DNA of 11,269 bases. It comes from Candidatus Coatesiibacteriota bacterium. Lineage in GTDB: Bacteria; B130-G9. Numbering within the stretch: the first letter of the stretch is position 1; each line of letters opens with the position of its first letter. Location: NCBI GenBank assembly GCA_016929465.1, contig JAFGIT010000282.1, forward strand, positions 1-11,269, given 5' to 3'. The position numbers were made by a program, and so were the translations under genes. The notes under the pieces are model-generated. The model did not search any database. It had not been told where the DNA came from and was given only the letters and a program-made list of their open reading frames with translations. Positions 1 to 8,300 of the stretch are shown one piece after another.

Positions 1-921
1 CATCTCATCGCAGACAACCCGGTGGTCTATGCCATCCTGGACAGGGAGCTCATCGAAAGGCCCGTGATAGCGCCAGTCTTTGAACTCGGTGCCTTTATGT
101 TCAGATATCACCCGTGCCTCATTGCCTAGAACGCTCTCGAGCGTCCCCTTCGACAGATAGACTATTCGCCCGTCGTGTTCCGCCTTCACGTAGGTCAGCT
201 CGGGATTTACAGCGAGGGCGGTGTTCGCGGCGAGGGTCCAGGGGGTTGTCGTCCAGACCAGGAAGAATTCATTGTCACGATCGACGATAGGTAGGCGCAG
301 AAATACTGATGGGTGCTTGACCTCGCGATATGAATCTACCATCTCATGCTGTGAGAGTGATGTCCCGCAACGGATACACCACGGCATGACGTGGGTCCCA
401 CGATATAACCACCCGTTGTCGTGACAGCGCTTGATGAACATCCAGATGTATTCGATGTTCGTGTCGGTCATGGTGAAGTAGCTGTTGTCCCAATCCATCC
501 ACTGCCCGAGTCGCATCGACTGATCGGCGATGACCTTGGCGTATTTCTGCACCCGCTCCTTGCACTTCTCCGAGAACTTGTCGAGGCCGAATGCACGGAT
601 GTCGCTCTTGCAGTTCAGGCCAAGGTCCTTTTCGACCTCGACCTCGACCCATAGCCCCTGGCAGTCGAAGCCATTCTGATAGCGCTGATGGAAGCCGTTC
701 ATGCTCTTGTAGCGCACAAAGATGTCCTTATAGGTGCGGCCCCAGGCGTGGTGAACACCCATCATATTGTTGGCCGTTATCGGACCATCAAGAAATGAAA
801 AACGGGGATTGTCTTTATTCTTCTCGACCAGCCGCTTGAAGGATTGGCGCTCCTTCCACAGATTCATTATCCGTGGCTCGATCTCGTGCTGATCGTAATT
901 CGTTGAGATCTTCCTAAACAT
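1..921 (-). CDS. ileS: Isoleucyl-tRNA synthetase, N-terminal 307 residues (partial, 3' end outside window)
   Basis: Class Ia aminoacyl-tRNA synthetase that activates isoleucine and charges tRNA-Ile in the cytoplasm. The frame is open from ATG at 921 to the window edge, giving 307 of the roughly 1000 residues usual for the family. Visible landmarks are DGPITANNMMGVHHAWGRT (residues 45-63), which is the signature-motif region; NGFDCQGLWVEVEVEK (83-98), matching the GWDxHGLPxE segment with F, Q and W substitutions; WCIRCGT (181-187); and the threonine-rich editing-domain motif VWTTTPWTL (222-230) at the start of CP1. The KMSKS loop and anticodon-binding domain lie beyond the edge. The start is supported by GGAG seven bases upstream. 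The usual HxGH signature is replaced by GVHH (residues 55-58), a variant known in some type 2 IleRS proteins. ValRS and LeuRS were considered, but the overall sequence and the editing-domain region fit IleRS. A candidate promoter sits 74-102 bases upstream of the start. Confidence 0.96.
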   Translation of the reverse strand, partial: MFRKISTNYDQHEIEPRIMNLWKERQSFKRLVEKNKDNPRFSFLDGPITANNMMGVHHAWGRTYKDIFVRYKSMNGFHQRYQNGFDCQGLWVEVEVEKDLGLNCKSDIRAFGLDKFSEKCKERVQKYAKVIADQSMRLGQWMDWDNSYFTMTDTNIEYIWMFIKRCHDNGWLYRGTHVMPWCIRCGTSLSQHEMVDSYREVKHPSVFLRLPIVDRDNEFFLVWTTTPWTLAANTALAVNPELTYVKAEHDGRIVYLSKGTLESVLGNEARVISEHKGTEFKDWRYHGPFDELPVQDGIDHRVVCDEM

Positions 922-928
922 CAATCAT

Positions 929-932
929 CTCC
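929..932 (-). promoter_or_regulatory. Ribosome binding site of ileS (GGAG)
   Basis: On the minus strand GGAG lies seven bases before the ATG at 921-919 (reading GGAGATGATTGATG). This spacing supports the chosen start. A second ATG sits inside the leader but is not in frame with the synthetase. Confidence 0.8.
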
Positions 933-994
933 ATGAGTACAAACGAAAACATCCCTACCCGATTGGCAAGCTGCGACTCTTAGGGTGTAGAAGG

Positions 995-1023
995 AATATA
1001 GATAACGCCGGAGATTATGGCAA
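995..1023 (-). promoter_or_regulatory. Candidate sigma-70-type promoter for ileS
   Basis: On the minus strand a -35 TTGCCA (1023-1018) and a -10 TATATT (1000-995) are separated by exactly 17 bases, each one mismatch from consensus. Transcription would begin near 988-985 and leave a leader of about 65 bases before the ileS ATG. The pair lies in the non-coding gap after the stop of the repeat-protein gene, which suggests ileS is expressed independently. This is motif reading only, with no expression evidence. Confidence 0.6.
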
Positions 1024-1154
1024 CCTCGAAGAGCGATGGGTGGCGCGGTCCCTTAAAATGCAGAACCGATTTCGCCAACGACGCTATCCAACAGTCTCTT
1101 GAGACGGGCGGCACTTGAAAGAGGCCATCTATCGTTCCCGGCGTTCGCGAATCC

Positions 1155-4100
1155 TCACTCATCTATCAATAGATTGGATATCCCCAGATCGCAGAGCGGG
1201 GTGAAGCCGCCGGCCTCTGTCACTCCTGCCAGGAACATATATGAGCCAGCGTTATCAAATGGTTCTCTCGGCAGGACGAATCGCCATATATCATTCATTT
1301 TTGCCTTGGTGCCGGCCATTATATTAGTGTCTTCCAGCAAAGGTGACAATCCGCGAGCCCAATCCAGATCGCCATTCACAGACCATATTTCACCGACCGG
1401 GTCGATAATGACCATATACACGTCGCCGTGAAGAGTGCTGCCGTTGACGGACACCGAGAAGCCTATCGACATTGTATCCCCGAAGGAATATTCGTCATGC
1501 GGGAGGATGAACTCCAAGTACGGGTCCGCCTCGAGTTCGAAGTTTGCAGATGCAATCTCGGAGATGAGATCGAATGTCCCCGGTTCGAAGGCGCCGAGCA
1601 AGACAGTGTATTCCCCCTCTCTCGGCTGGCCTAATAGAAACTCTGGAATCGGCATATCATGCAGAGTTGCTTCAACGTAGAGGTCTGCATCGATGGCCAA
1701 GTTGGGGATCCAGGTCATGATCCCCGGTTCCCATGTGTCGAAGCCCACGGCGGACCAGTAGGTCGCATTTGGGCCACCGAAGTCGTAGGCGAGCACCAGA
1801 TAAATGTCGGCCGTCAGAGCATCGCCATCGTTCTCAGCAGCGACGGTGATGTCGAATGTATCCCCGAACAGATAGCCGTCTTCGTCTGTTGCCGCGGTTA
1901 GAGAAAGCCCTGAGGCCTCTCTTCCGGTCGCCAGCATCTCAACCTGCAGCACCGGATCATTCGGATCATTCGATATTATCTCGAGCACTCCGGAGTAGTT
2001 GCTAACCGACGCGGCAATGAAACTGACTTCTACCGAGATGGGGTCATCAGGTTGAATTGTCAGAGGAAGCTCGATGTCACCGAGATCGACGGAGAAGCCC
2101 ACAGCATCCTCCTCGATGCTATAGACCTCGAGATCAGCATTGCCCTTGTTGCCGATGGTCACCGTCTCCGAGACTGTAAGCCCAATCCTGACCTCTCCGA
2201 ATTCGATACTCGTCGGCTCGGCGTAAATGGAGGGTGCTCTGAATATCACATCGATCTCGCAATCAGGCGCATCCAGCAATGCCTCCTCGTTACCGGCCAC
2301 ATCTCGCCCAATCGTGGCGAAGCCATAGGTTCCTTCCTGAGGTATCTCCGGAGTGAATTCGAATATCCCCTCGGATAGGCCCGAGACCAGGCCGCTATTC
2401 GACCACTCTCCATCAGCGTATCGGTACCAAAGATAGACGCAGTCGAGGCCGCTAAGTTCCTCGTTGACGTAATATGTGACCGCAATCGGGAAGGAATTCG
2501 CCTCATCCGGGCAGGAACAGGTCGAGATTGGGGCCAGTGAATCAAGGAGCGTGCCGGCCTTTGCCTCATCCGGAAGAGGCTCGACATTGCCGGCTCTATC
2601 GTAAGCCCTCGTGGTGAATTCATAATATCCATCCTCTGCAAATCGGGGCGAGAATTCGAAGGAGCCGGTCTCAGCCTCCGATTTGAGAGAGCTGTATTTC
2701 CAGGTGCCGCCATCGAATCGATACCAGAGTTCGACAGAATCGACGCCGCTCATCTCGTCACTCGCGGCGAAAGTGACTTGTATCGGAAATGACGTGAGCA
2801 TCTCGGGTGATTCGCATGTAGAGCTCGGTCTAACGGTGTCAATTACGGTCGTGCAATCGGCAGAGTCGGGCAACGCTTCCATATTGCCTGCGCCATCTAC
2901 CGAGATTGTGCTGAATTGGTATTCCCCGTCTCCTTTCGCCTGGAATAGGAACTTGCCGTCGGCAGTAGAGCGAAGCTGCCCGGAATTCAGCCACTCTCCG
3001 TCGTCCATTCGGTACCAGAGACCCACCGAAGTGATGCCGCTGGTCTCATCCGAGGCCGAATAGGAGACATTGACCGAGAGGCTGTCCGAATAGGGGTTGC
3101 ATGAGGCCTCGGATTCGGGAGATTCGGAATCGAATATGATTGTCGTCTGGGCAGCGAGTGGCACACCTGCCGAATTGCCTGCCACGTCCCTTCCGACTGC
3201 GGCAAATCCATACTCGCCCTGCCCGCCTTCGAATGAATAGGTGAATGTCCCCGAAGCTCCGAATGATGCGAAGCCGGCCTGCGACCATTTGTCAGAGCCG
3301 GGCTCGAGATGAAATAGAGTAACCTCCGCGACGCCTGACAGGTTGTCCGATGCGGCGTAGTCAATCGTGATCGTATCTGAAGATGCGAATTCAGGAGCCA
3401 TGATCAAGGCCTCTGGGGACGTCCAGTCCACCATTGTCTCACAATCCGGATCACCTCCCATGAGTTCTTGATGGCCGGCGCGGTCAGTCGCGACCGAGAT
3501 GAAGCTGAATACGCCTTCTGTTGCCACTTCAGGTGCGAATCCCTTCGCGCCCCTCGGACCCTCGATATCTCCGATGGGAAGCCACATGTCTCCATCTAAT
3601 GAGCAGAATAGCGATATCCGAGTAACAGCCGTGACCGCGTCGGTTGCTATTGCGGTGAGCATCAATGGGAAGGAGGTCGCGTATTGCGGCGATTCGACCT
3701 TGGATTCAGGTGGAGTGAGGTCAACCGCGAGCTGCATGTCCGGCACGAGAGGAGTGGGCTCCTGATTTCCGAACGCGTCGGTCCCAATCGACCACAGCTC
3801 GTACACACCTTCGTCAGAGTAAGTGAACTCCACGGTGCCTGTGGCGATGGTGGCCGGACTGCACTCGATCCTCTCCAATATCGCCGACTGGCCTTCGAAG
3901 GAGTACCAGACCTCCGACGCGACAACGCCCGAAAAGAAGCGTCCCTCTTGATGCTGGTCGCTCGATTGATAGGAGATATTCACTGGCAGCGTTGCCGTAA
4001 CGCCAGGACCGAGTACGGATGATGCTGGTTTCGACGCATCGACGACGGTTTCGCAGTCGTAAGCGTTTGGCAAAGGCTCCTCGTCGCCATCGCCATTATA

Positions 4101-5084
4101 GGCTACGGTTGAGAACCGGTAATAACCGTCTCCAAAGGACGTGTTGAAAATCAGAGAACTCTCCGTGGCAAAGGAAACGATCCCGCTATTGAACCAATCC
4201 TCAGGCCAAGTAATTCCCTCGAGTGAGAAAATGAGCCACAGCTCGACATGGTCGAATCCCGCATCGCCGATATCGACGACGTACGACACAGAAAGGGTGG
4301 CGCCAGAGGCTTTGGGTGGGGTCCAACAGCTGGAAAGCGCATATCCTGGGTCGTATGCAGTCCTGCAATCAGCAGTGTCTTTCATTGATTCGACATTGCC
4401 CGCGCGGTCATACCCTCTTGTGAAGAACTCATAATTCCCGGCCCCTCCCTCGGGGGTATAGTCGATTGTCCCGGCAGGTCCATATTGATAATCACCGACG
4501 TATTCCCACTCCTTTGCTACAGCCGTGGTCGTGCCGTTATCCTCCGTGAAACAGAAGTAGAGCATCACGCCCTCTCCATCGGAGAAGGAATCCGAGATCT
4601 CGTAGTCTATGCTGAGCTCGGCGTCATTGCTGGCGTCCGGAGAGTTGCACCGGGATACCGGAGGATCTGTGTCATACCCGACGGCGCATGCCCTGTCATC
4701 GGAGATCTTCTCCTTGTTGCCGTCGTTATCGGTCCCGATCGCCACGAAGCGATACGTCGCGTCACCTCCGGAGAAGCTATAGACGAATTCCCCCTCGGCT
4801 ATGTCGCTCTCGAGGCCGGTGTCCTTCCATTTTGCTCCATCGATTGATGCGAAGAGCTGAACCACTGCAACACCGGAATCATCATCAATTGATGAGTACT
4901 GCACGCTGATCGTGGCGGCCGATGTGAATTCAGCTGATACACTGCATGATGTTTCAGGTGGGCTCTGGTCAAGAATATCGCGCCCATCGGATTCAGAGAG
5001 ACCTTCTCCCAGAGAAAGGGACGGCAGCACGATCGTAAATGCCAGAACCACCCAGACGATTTTCATCGCCATCTTTATTTTCAT
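1155..5084 (-). CDS. Large exported protein with nine Ig-like repeats, an ASH-type domain and two C-terminal beta modules
   Basis: Predicted extracellular protein of 1309 residues with no named family for the whole. The start at 5084 is chosen because it gives a classical signal peptide (MKIKMAMK, a hydrophobic stretch VWVVLAFTIVLPSLSLG, cleavage probably near residue 26) and has GAGG eight bases upstream. The frame stays open to an ATG at 5183, but that would bury the signal peptide. After the leader come nine tandem Ig-like repeats (residues 41-946), most with a D/Y-D-x-A-G-N-x-E signature. Residues 950-1057 match the ASH/choice-of-anchor-D type (FGEVRIG, then a SNDPNDPV segment). Two related beta modules follow, at 1059-1186 (YLFGDTFDI) and 1187-1309 (YSFGDTMSI), and the protein ends right after the second. 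Acidic residues are abundant and Lys/Arg scarce. There is no catalytic motif, C-terminal membrane helix, LPXTG or PEP-CTERM signal. A structural or adhesive surface role is inferred, not shown. The C-terminal module recurs in the upstream neighbour. Confidence 0.95.
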   Translation of the reverse strand: MKIKMAMKIVWVVLAFTIVLPSLSLGEGLSESDGRDILDQSPPETSCSVSAEFTSAATISVQYSSIDDDSGVAVVQLFASIDGAKWKDTGLESDIAEGEFVYSFSGGDATYRFVAIGTDNDGNKEKISDDRACAVGYDTDPPVSRCNSPDASNDAELSIDYEISDSFSDGEGVMLYFCFTEDNGTTTAVAKEWEYVGDYQYGPAGTIDYTPEGGAGNYEFFTRGYDRAGNVESMKDTADCRTAYDPGYALSSCWTPPKASGATLSVSYVVDIGDAGFDHVELWLIFSLEGITWPEDWFNSGIVSFATESSLIFNTSFGDGYYRFSTVAYNGDGDEEPLPNAYDCETVVDASKPASSVLGPGVTATLPVNISYQSSDQHQEGRFFSGVVASEVWYSFEGQSAILERIECSPATIATGTVEFTYSDEGVYELWSIGTDAFGNQEPTPLVPDMQLAVDLTPPESKVESPQYATSFPLMLTAIATDAVTAVTRISLFCSLDGDMWLPIGDIEGPRGAKGFAPEVATEGVFSFISVATDRAGHQELMGGDPDCETMVDWTSPEALIMAPEFASSDTITIDYAASDNLSGVAEVTLFHLEPGSDKWSQAGFASFGASGTFTYSFEGGQGEYGFAAVGRDVAGNSAGVPLAAQTTIIFDSESPESEASCNPYSDSLSVNVSYSASDETSGITSVGLWYRMDDGEWLNSGQLRSTADGKFLFQAKGDGEYQFSTISVDGAGNMEALPDSADCTTVIDTVRPSSTCESPEMLTSFPIQVTFAASDEMSGVDSVELWYRFDGGTWKYSSLKSEAETGSFEFSPRFAEDGYYEFTTRAYDRAGNVEPLPDEAKAGTLLDSLAPISTCSCPDEANSFPIAVTYYVNEELSGLDCVYLWYRYADGEWSNSGLVSGLSEGIFEFTPEIPQEGTYGFATIGRDVAGNEEALLDAPDCEIDVIFRAPSIYAEPTSIEFGEVRIGLTVSETVTIGNKGNADLEVYSIEEDAVGFSVDLGDIELPLTIQPDDPISVEVSFIAASVSNYSGVLEIISNDPNDPVLQVEMLATGREASGLSLTAATDEDGYLFGDTFDITVAAENDGDALTADIYLVLAYDFGGPNATYWSAVGFDTWEPGIMTWIPNLAIDADLYVEATLHDMPIPEFLLGQPREGEYTVLLGAFEPGTFDLISEIASANFELEADPYLEFILPHDEYSFGDTMSIGFSVSVNGSTLHGDVYMVIIDPVGEIWSVNGDLDWARGLSPLLEDTNIMAGTKAKMNDIWRFVLPREPFDNAGSYMFLAGVTEAGGFTPLCDLGISNLLIDE
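1158..1910 (-). repeat. Two tandem C-terminal beta modules of the repeat protein
   Basis: Residues 1059-1186 and 1187-1309 of the exported protein are diverged copies of one module. Each opens with Y-x-F-G-D-T, has an [IV]-Y-[LM]-V-[LI] strand, a tryptophan-containing middle part, and a final strand G-x-Y-x-x-L-x-[GA] leading to E-x-G-x-[FL]. The first copy contains LISEIAS near its end, nearly the same as LGEIAS at the end of the neighbouring giant protein. The module resembles C-terminal beta-sandwich modules seen in many secreted multidomain proteins. Its function is not known to me. Confidence 0.7.
2247..4964 (-). repeat. Array of nine tandem Ig-like repeats within the exported protein
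   Basis: Protein-level repeats of about 97-107 residues. In protein numbering they fall near 41-138, 139-245, 246-349, 350-455, 456-553, 554-652, 653-749, 750-848 and 849-946. The common plan is a proline-rich opening (xPPxSxCxSP), a strand around V-x-Y-x-A-S-D-E-x-S-G, a hydrophobic strand ending in a W followed by SG or similar, a G-x-Y-x-F strand, D-x-A-G-N-x-E, then x-D-C-x-T-x-x-D. Repeat 4 lacks the tryptophan. Repeats 7-9 share LWYR plus DG and look closest to one another, suggesting later duplications at the C-terminal side. Repeats 2-4 carry longer loops. No long identical DNA tracts were seen between units, so the array appears old. Confidence 0.9.
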
Positions 5085-5092
5085 TATTTCAC

Positions 5093-5096
5093 CCTC
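5093..5096 (-). promoter_or_regulatory. Ribosome binding site deciding the start at 5084
   Basis: The minus strand reads GAGGGTGAAATAATG, with GAGG eight bases before the ATG at 5084-5082. This favours the start that opens with the signal peptide over the upstream in-frame ATG codons at 5183 and 5147, which fall in or beside promoter-like AT-rich sequence. Confidence 0.75.
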
Positions 5097-5145
5097 ACTA
5101 ATAAGAATTCCTTGTAAACGTGGAGCATGAGATGTCCCTAAACAC

Positions 5146-5180
5146 ATTATACCGGTCAAATGTCTATATATAATATAGCA
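5146..5180 (-). promoter_or_regulatory. Candidate promoter elements upstream of the repeat-protein gene
   Basis: Two -10-like elements lie 62-96 bases upstream of the ATG at 5084. TATAAT (5151-5146) is a perfect consensus hexamer but has no convincing -35 at 16-18 bases. TATATT (5177-5172) is preceded by TGC (5180-5178), an extended -10 form, also with a poor -35. The AT-rich tract also contains a short imperfect palindrome (CTATA/TATAG). Either element could drive the gene; which one is used cannot be told from sequence. Confidence 0.45.
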
Positions 5181-5279
5181 CATTTGTCGCCGATCTACCT
5201 AATCGTCCAGTCAGAATCTCTGGAGCGAGAAAGCGCACGGCTAAATTGGTCAACAGATGACAGGGGAAAATGTCGATCA

Positions 5280-5321
5280 ATCTGTGCTCGGAGCCCATTT
5301 TGACAAGCCCCGAGCACAGAT
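5280..5321 (-). terminator. Hairpin downstream of the giant gene, possible terminator
   Basis: A perfect 12-bp inverted repeat (ATCTGTGCTCGG at 5280-5291 and its complement at 5310-5321) encloses an 18-base loop and begins 13 bases after the TAA stop at 5337-5335. On the minus-strand transcript it is followed by TGATCGACATTTT, so the U-tract is weak and displaced. It may be a terminator, a transcript-stabilising 3' structure, or both. Its position between the two large genes, together with the promoter-like elements downstream, argues for separate transcripts. Confidence 0.55.
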
Positions 5322-5334
5322 GCGGTAGATGAGA

Positions 5335-8300
5335 TTATCGCTCTATTGTCGAGGATACGGAAGCTATCTCCCCCAAGATATCGAGGGTCCCTGCCTCCGC
5401 AAACGCAGCCATGAACAGAAGATCACCCGAGGGTATCCACGGCGCAACCGTAGCATCAATTAGGACAATATCCTCTTCGGCGTAATGCGCGGGAAGATCG
5501 ACCGAGCTAAAGGTCCAATCTGGGCCCCAATTAGGGTAAAATAACAGGCTTTGCCCGATCATGACCGCCACATACAGGTCGCATGAGCGCTCCTCACCGG
5601 GATTATATTGGTTACAGGTCAGATGCAGCCTGTCACCGTCCGATAGCAAGGCGGAATTCAGGTATATCTTGGCCGTAGCCGGCATTTCCGTTGCGATCAG
5701 ATGAGACGCGCTGTTCGAGATGGGCGACAAATTGCCCGCATTGTCAGTCGATCGCACCGCGAAGTAAACTGTCGTCCCGGGATGAGGTATATTCGCTATC
5801 ATACGCTCGTACCCGTTGGGTTCGGATGGTGAAAATCCAGCCGCGAGGTCAACGGCAGCGCCCCAATTCAAATCGGTAATCGGCTCGATCCACGCTCTCG
5901 CCTGGTAGCTCTTGCACCGCGAACCAGAGACGGCATCCCCTGGAGCGGACCAGATGAGCTCAATCTCAGAGCCGTCGCGGCCGTAGCGAGCCATCAGGTC
6001 GTCGATCTGTTCCGGTCCCGCAGTGTCGAGCACGGAGAATGCGCAGCCCTTCGAGCATGTGAGCGTATCGATCTCGAGTTCGACTCGAGCCGTGTGAGAA
6101 CCGGCAATCCACGAGCCAATCGACCCGGAAAAGACGTTATAGCCGGAGCTAAGCGCAACCGGTAGGACAACCAGCGAATTCTCGTCGATGAATAATTCGA
6201 TCACCGCATCAACTGGTCCCCTGGTCGGATTGCCCTGAGAGATATCCACGCTATTTTTTATCCCCGCCAGCGCGAATAAGTCGCTCTCATTACGTCTCCT
6301 TGCGGAAGATGAGTTCGTGGCATAGACCTTAACCGTGATCACGACATCCTGCGACTCGGATTGATACTCAGCGAATTCGGTTTCGATCGAGACCAAGTTA
6401 GCATCACCCACGTCGAAGTGCTCGGAAGCCGTGGAATGGACGATCGACTCATCATTCGCATCACAGAGGGCGAACTCGACCTCATGGACGCCGAGAGAAC
6501 TAGTGAAGAGCTCGCCCGATATTGTGAGTATGTTCTGATCTCCCGCTGTCAGATGCAATTCATCTGAGCCGAGTCGGTATATGTCCCCGTCAGGTGCGGT
6601 TAGCGTCGCCGTCGCCCGAATATTCGCCGCCACGTTGGAGGCGACGCGCAGAACCGATGTGATGGTCTCTCCAGGCTCGTAGGATGTCTGATCGAGGACT
6701 GCATCGACGATACGTATGAATGGGCCTGCTACATCGAAGCTATATGAGTAGGTGACGCCCTGCTCCTCGCAGCCGCAATCGCGTATCTCGTAGTCGATGG
6801 AGTGTGTCCCTATAGGGAGCGCATCTGGGAGGTCGAAGCTGAAGTTGATGCTGCTCCCACTGAGAGTGTGTTGCGCTGAATAGCCCGGTGCGGACACATG
6901 AAGCAGTCCCGATAGTGATGTCTCCACCGTTGCATTCACCGTGTCGCCTTGAGTGTAGACCTGCTTGTCGGTGAAGAGAGTGAGATTGTCGCTCTTGGCC
7001 TCCTCGAGGTAGATTGTATTCAGGTAGATCGAGCGGCCGGAGTCTGCATCATGTATCCCGACGTCGATCCTGTGCCCTCGCTCGAACGTCACTGGTACTT
7101 CGAATGTCAGATGGTTCGACTCTGCGAGTGTGAAGCTCTGCTGCTCATCGTATTCGGTGAATTTCACCGCGGCATAGAGTGGGATTCCATTCGCCATTGG
7201 CTCGTTGGAATTCACATCTAATGCAAGGAGTGCGGTCTCGCCAGACGAGTACGTCTCTTTGTCGAGTCCGAGATCGACCGAAATATCGACGCCAGTCACG
7301 TTTATCGTGAGATAGCCGACGACTCCATTCACATCATAGAGAGCCGTGTATGCGCCTCCCGCGAGGTCAACGGGCACCGTGACTTCCACACTGAATAAGT
7401 GCTCTTCTGTAGGCTCCAGCCAGTAGTTCTGATGCTCGTCGGCGACGTCACCCCAATCGAAGTGCAGATTGAACTCCGCGCCGACATTCCCAGCATTCGC
7501 GACGTCGAAGAGGAGATTCATTTGTTGGCTGGCGACGACCTCCTGGGAGTCGGGAGGGGTCACGATGGGGGTCGCGTCCAGCGATAGCTGCAGGTCGGCC
7601 TCTGCGAGTGGGGCACCCGTTCCGCCGAATGAGACAGTCAGTGTGTGATCCCCGAGGGGGGCGCCGACGACATTCACATCAAAGGTCACGACTTGCGATC
7701 CACCGGCCTCCACGGTCAGTGACTGCTGAGCGCTGCAGAAGTCGGCCGTCACGCTCAGGACTCCCGAGACGTCGTCCCCGGCGTCATTCTGAACGGTTAT
7801 CTGGAGGGGGATGGAGCCGTCGCTGTAATCCCCGAGGGTCGCCCACAGGCCGACTGAACGCCCCGAAGTGATATTGATGGTCTCGAAGCCCGTTTCGAAC
7901 CGGTTGCTATAAAATAGAGTGTAATCGCCGGCCTGGAGGCCATCGAAGGTCAAGGGCTCCCTTACGGTCGAATTCTTCGGCACACTCGGAGAGACGGTTC
8001 TGTTGCCAAATGAGTTCCCCGATGAATCTTCGAGCCTGAAGTTAGTCTCGACGGTGGTCTGCCAATTCGAGGCATTGACGAATTCGACATCTATCGTCGC
8101 CGTTGGCGCCAGGAAGGCTTCCCCAATCGGAATGCCGATTATTACGTTCGGGCCATAACTAATGGTGAAGGAATGAGTATTGGTATAATCACCTGAAATC
8201 TCGATCGAATATGACTTGTCAGCGGCAATCTGCTCTGTCCATTCGAGACATTCCGAGTCCTCCGGCTGCAGATGGACCAAGCTGTGGTCGCTTCCCTTAT

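Noticed and set aside
1044-1053. AGGGACCGCG on the minus strand upstream of ileS, one base from the T-box core UGGNACCGCG.
   Set aside because: The mismatch is the U that pairs with the tRNA 3' end, the motif lies about 110 bases from the Shine-Dalgarno sequence with no clear terminator or sequestrator, and it is upstream of the candidate promoter. A covariance search with the T-box model would settle it; no hit is expected.
1094-1105. Short palindrome GTCTC-TT-GAGAC after the repeat-protein gene.
   Set aside because: Five base pairs with a two-base gap and no T-run; too weak to call a terminator.
980-1162. A 60-codon minus-strand reading frame whose ATG overlaps the stop of the repeat-protein gene.
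   Set aside because: The overlap resembles translational coupling, but the product matches no fold I recognise, lacks a clear Shine-Dalgarno sequence, and would cover the ileS promoter candidate. Conservation in relatives would be needed to keep it.
5163-5178. An AT-rich stretch resembling an archaeal TATA box.
   Set aside because: The ileS promoter has bacterial -35/-10 spacing and the genes have Shine-Dalgarno sequences, so extended -10 elements explain it better.
5085-5183. A 33-residue upstream extension of the repeat protein to an ATG at 5183.
   Set aside because: It would place the signal peptide internally and make the AT-rich promoter-like tract coding. The ATG at 5084 has a well-placed GAGG and begins a classical leader.
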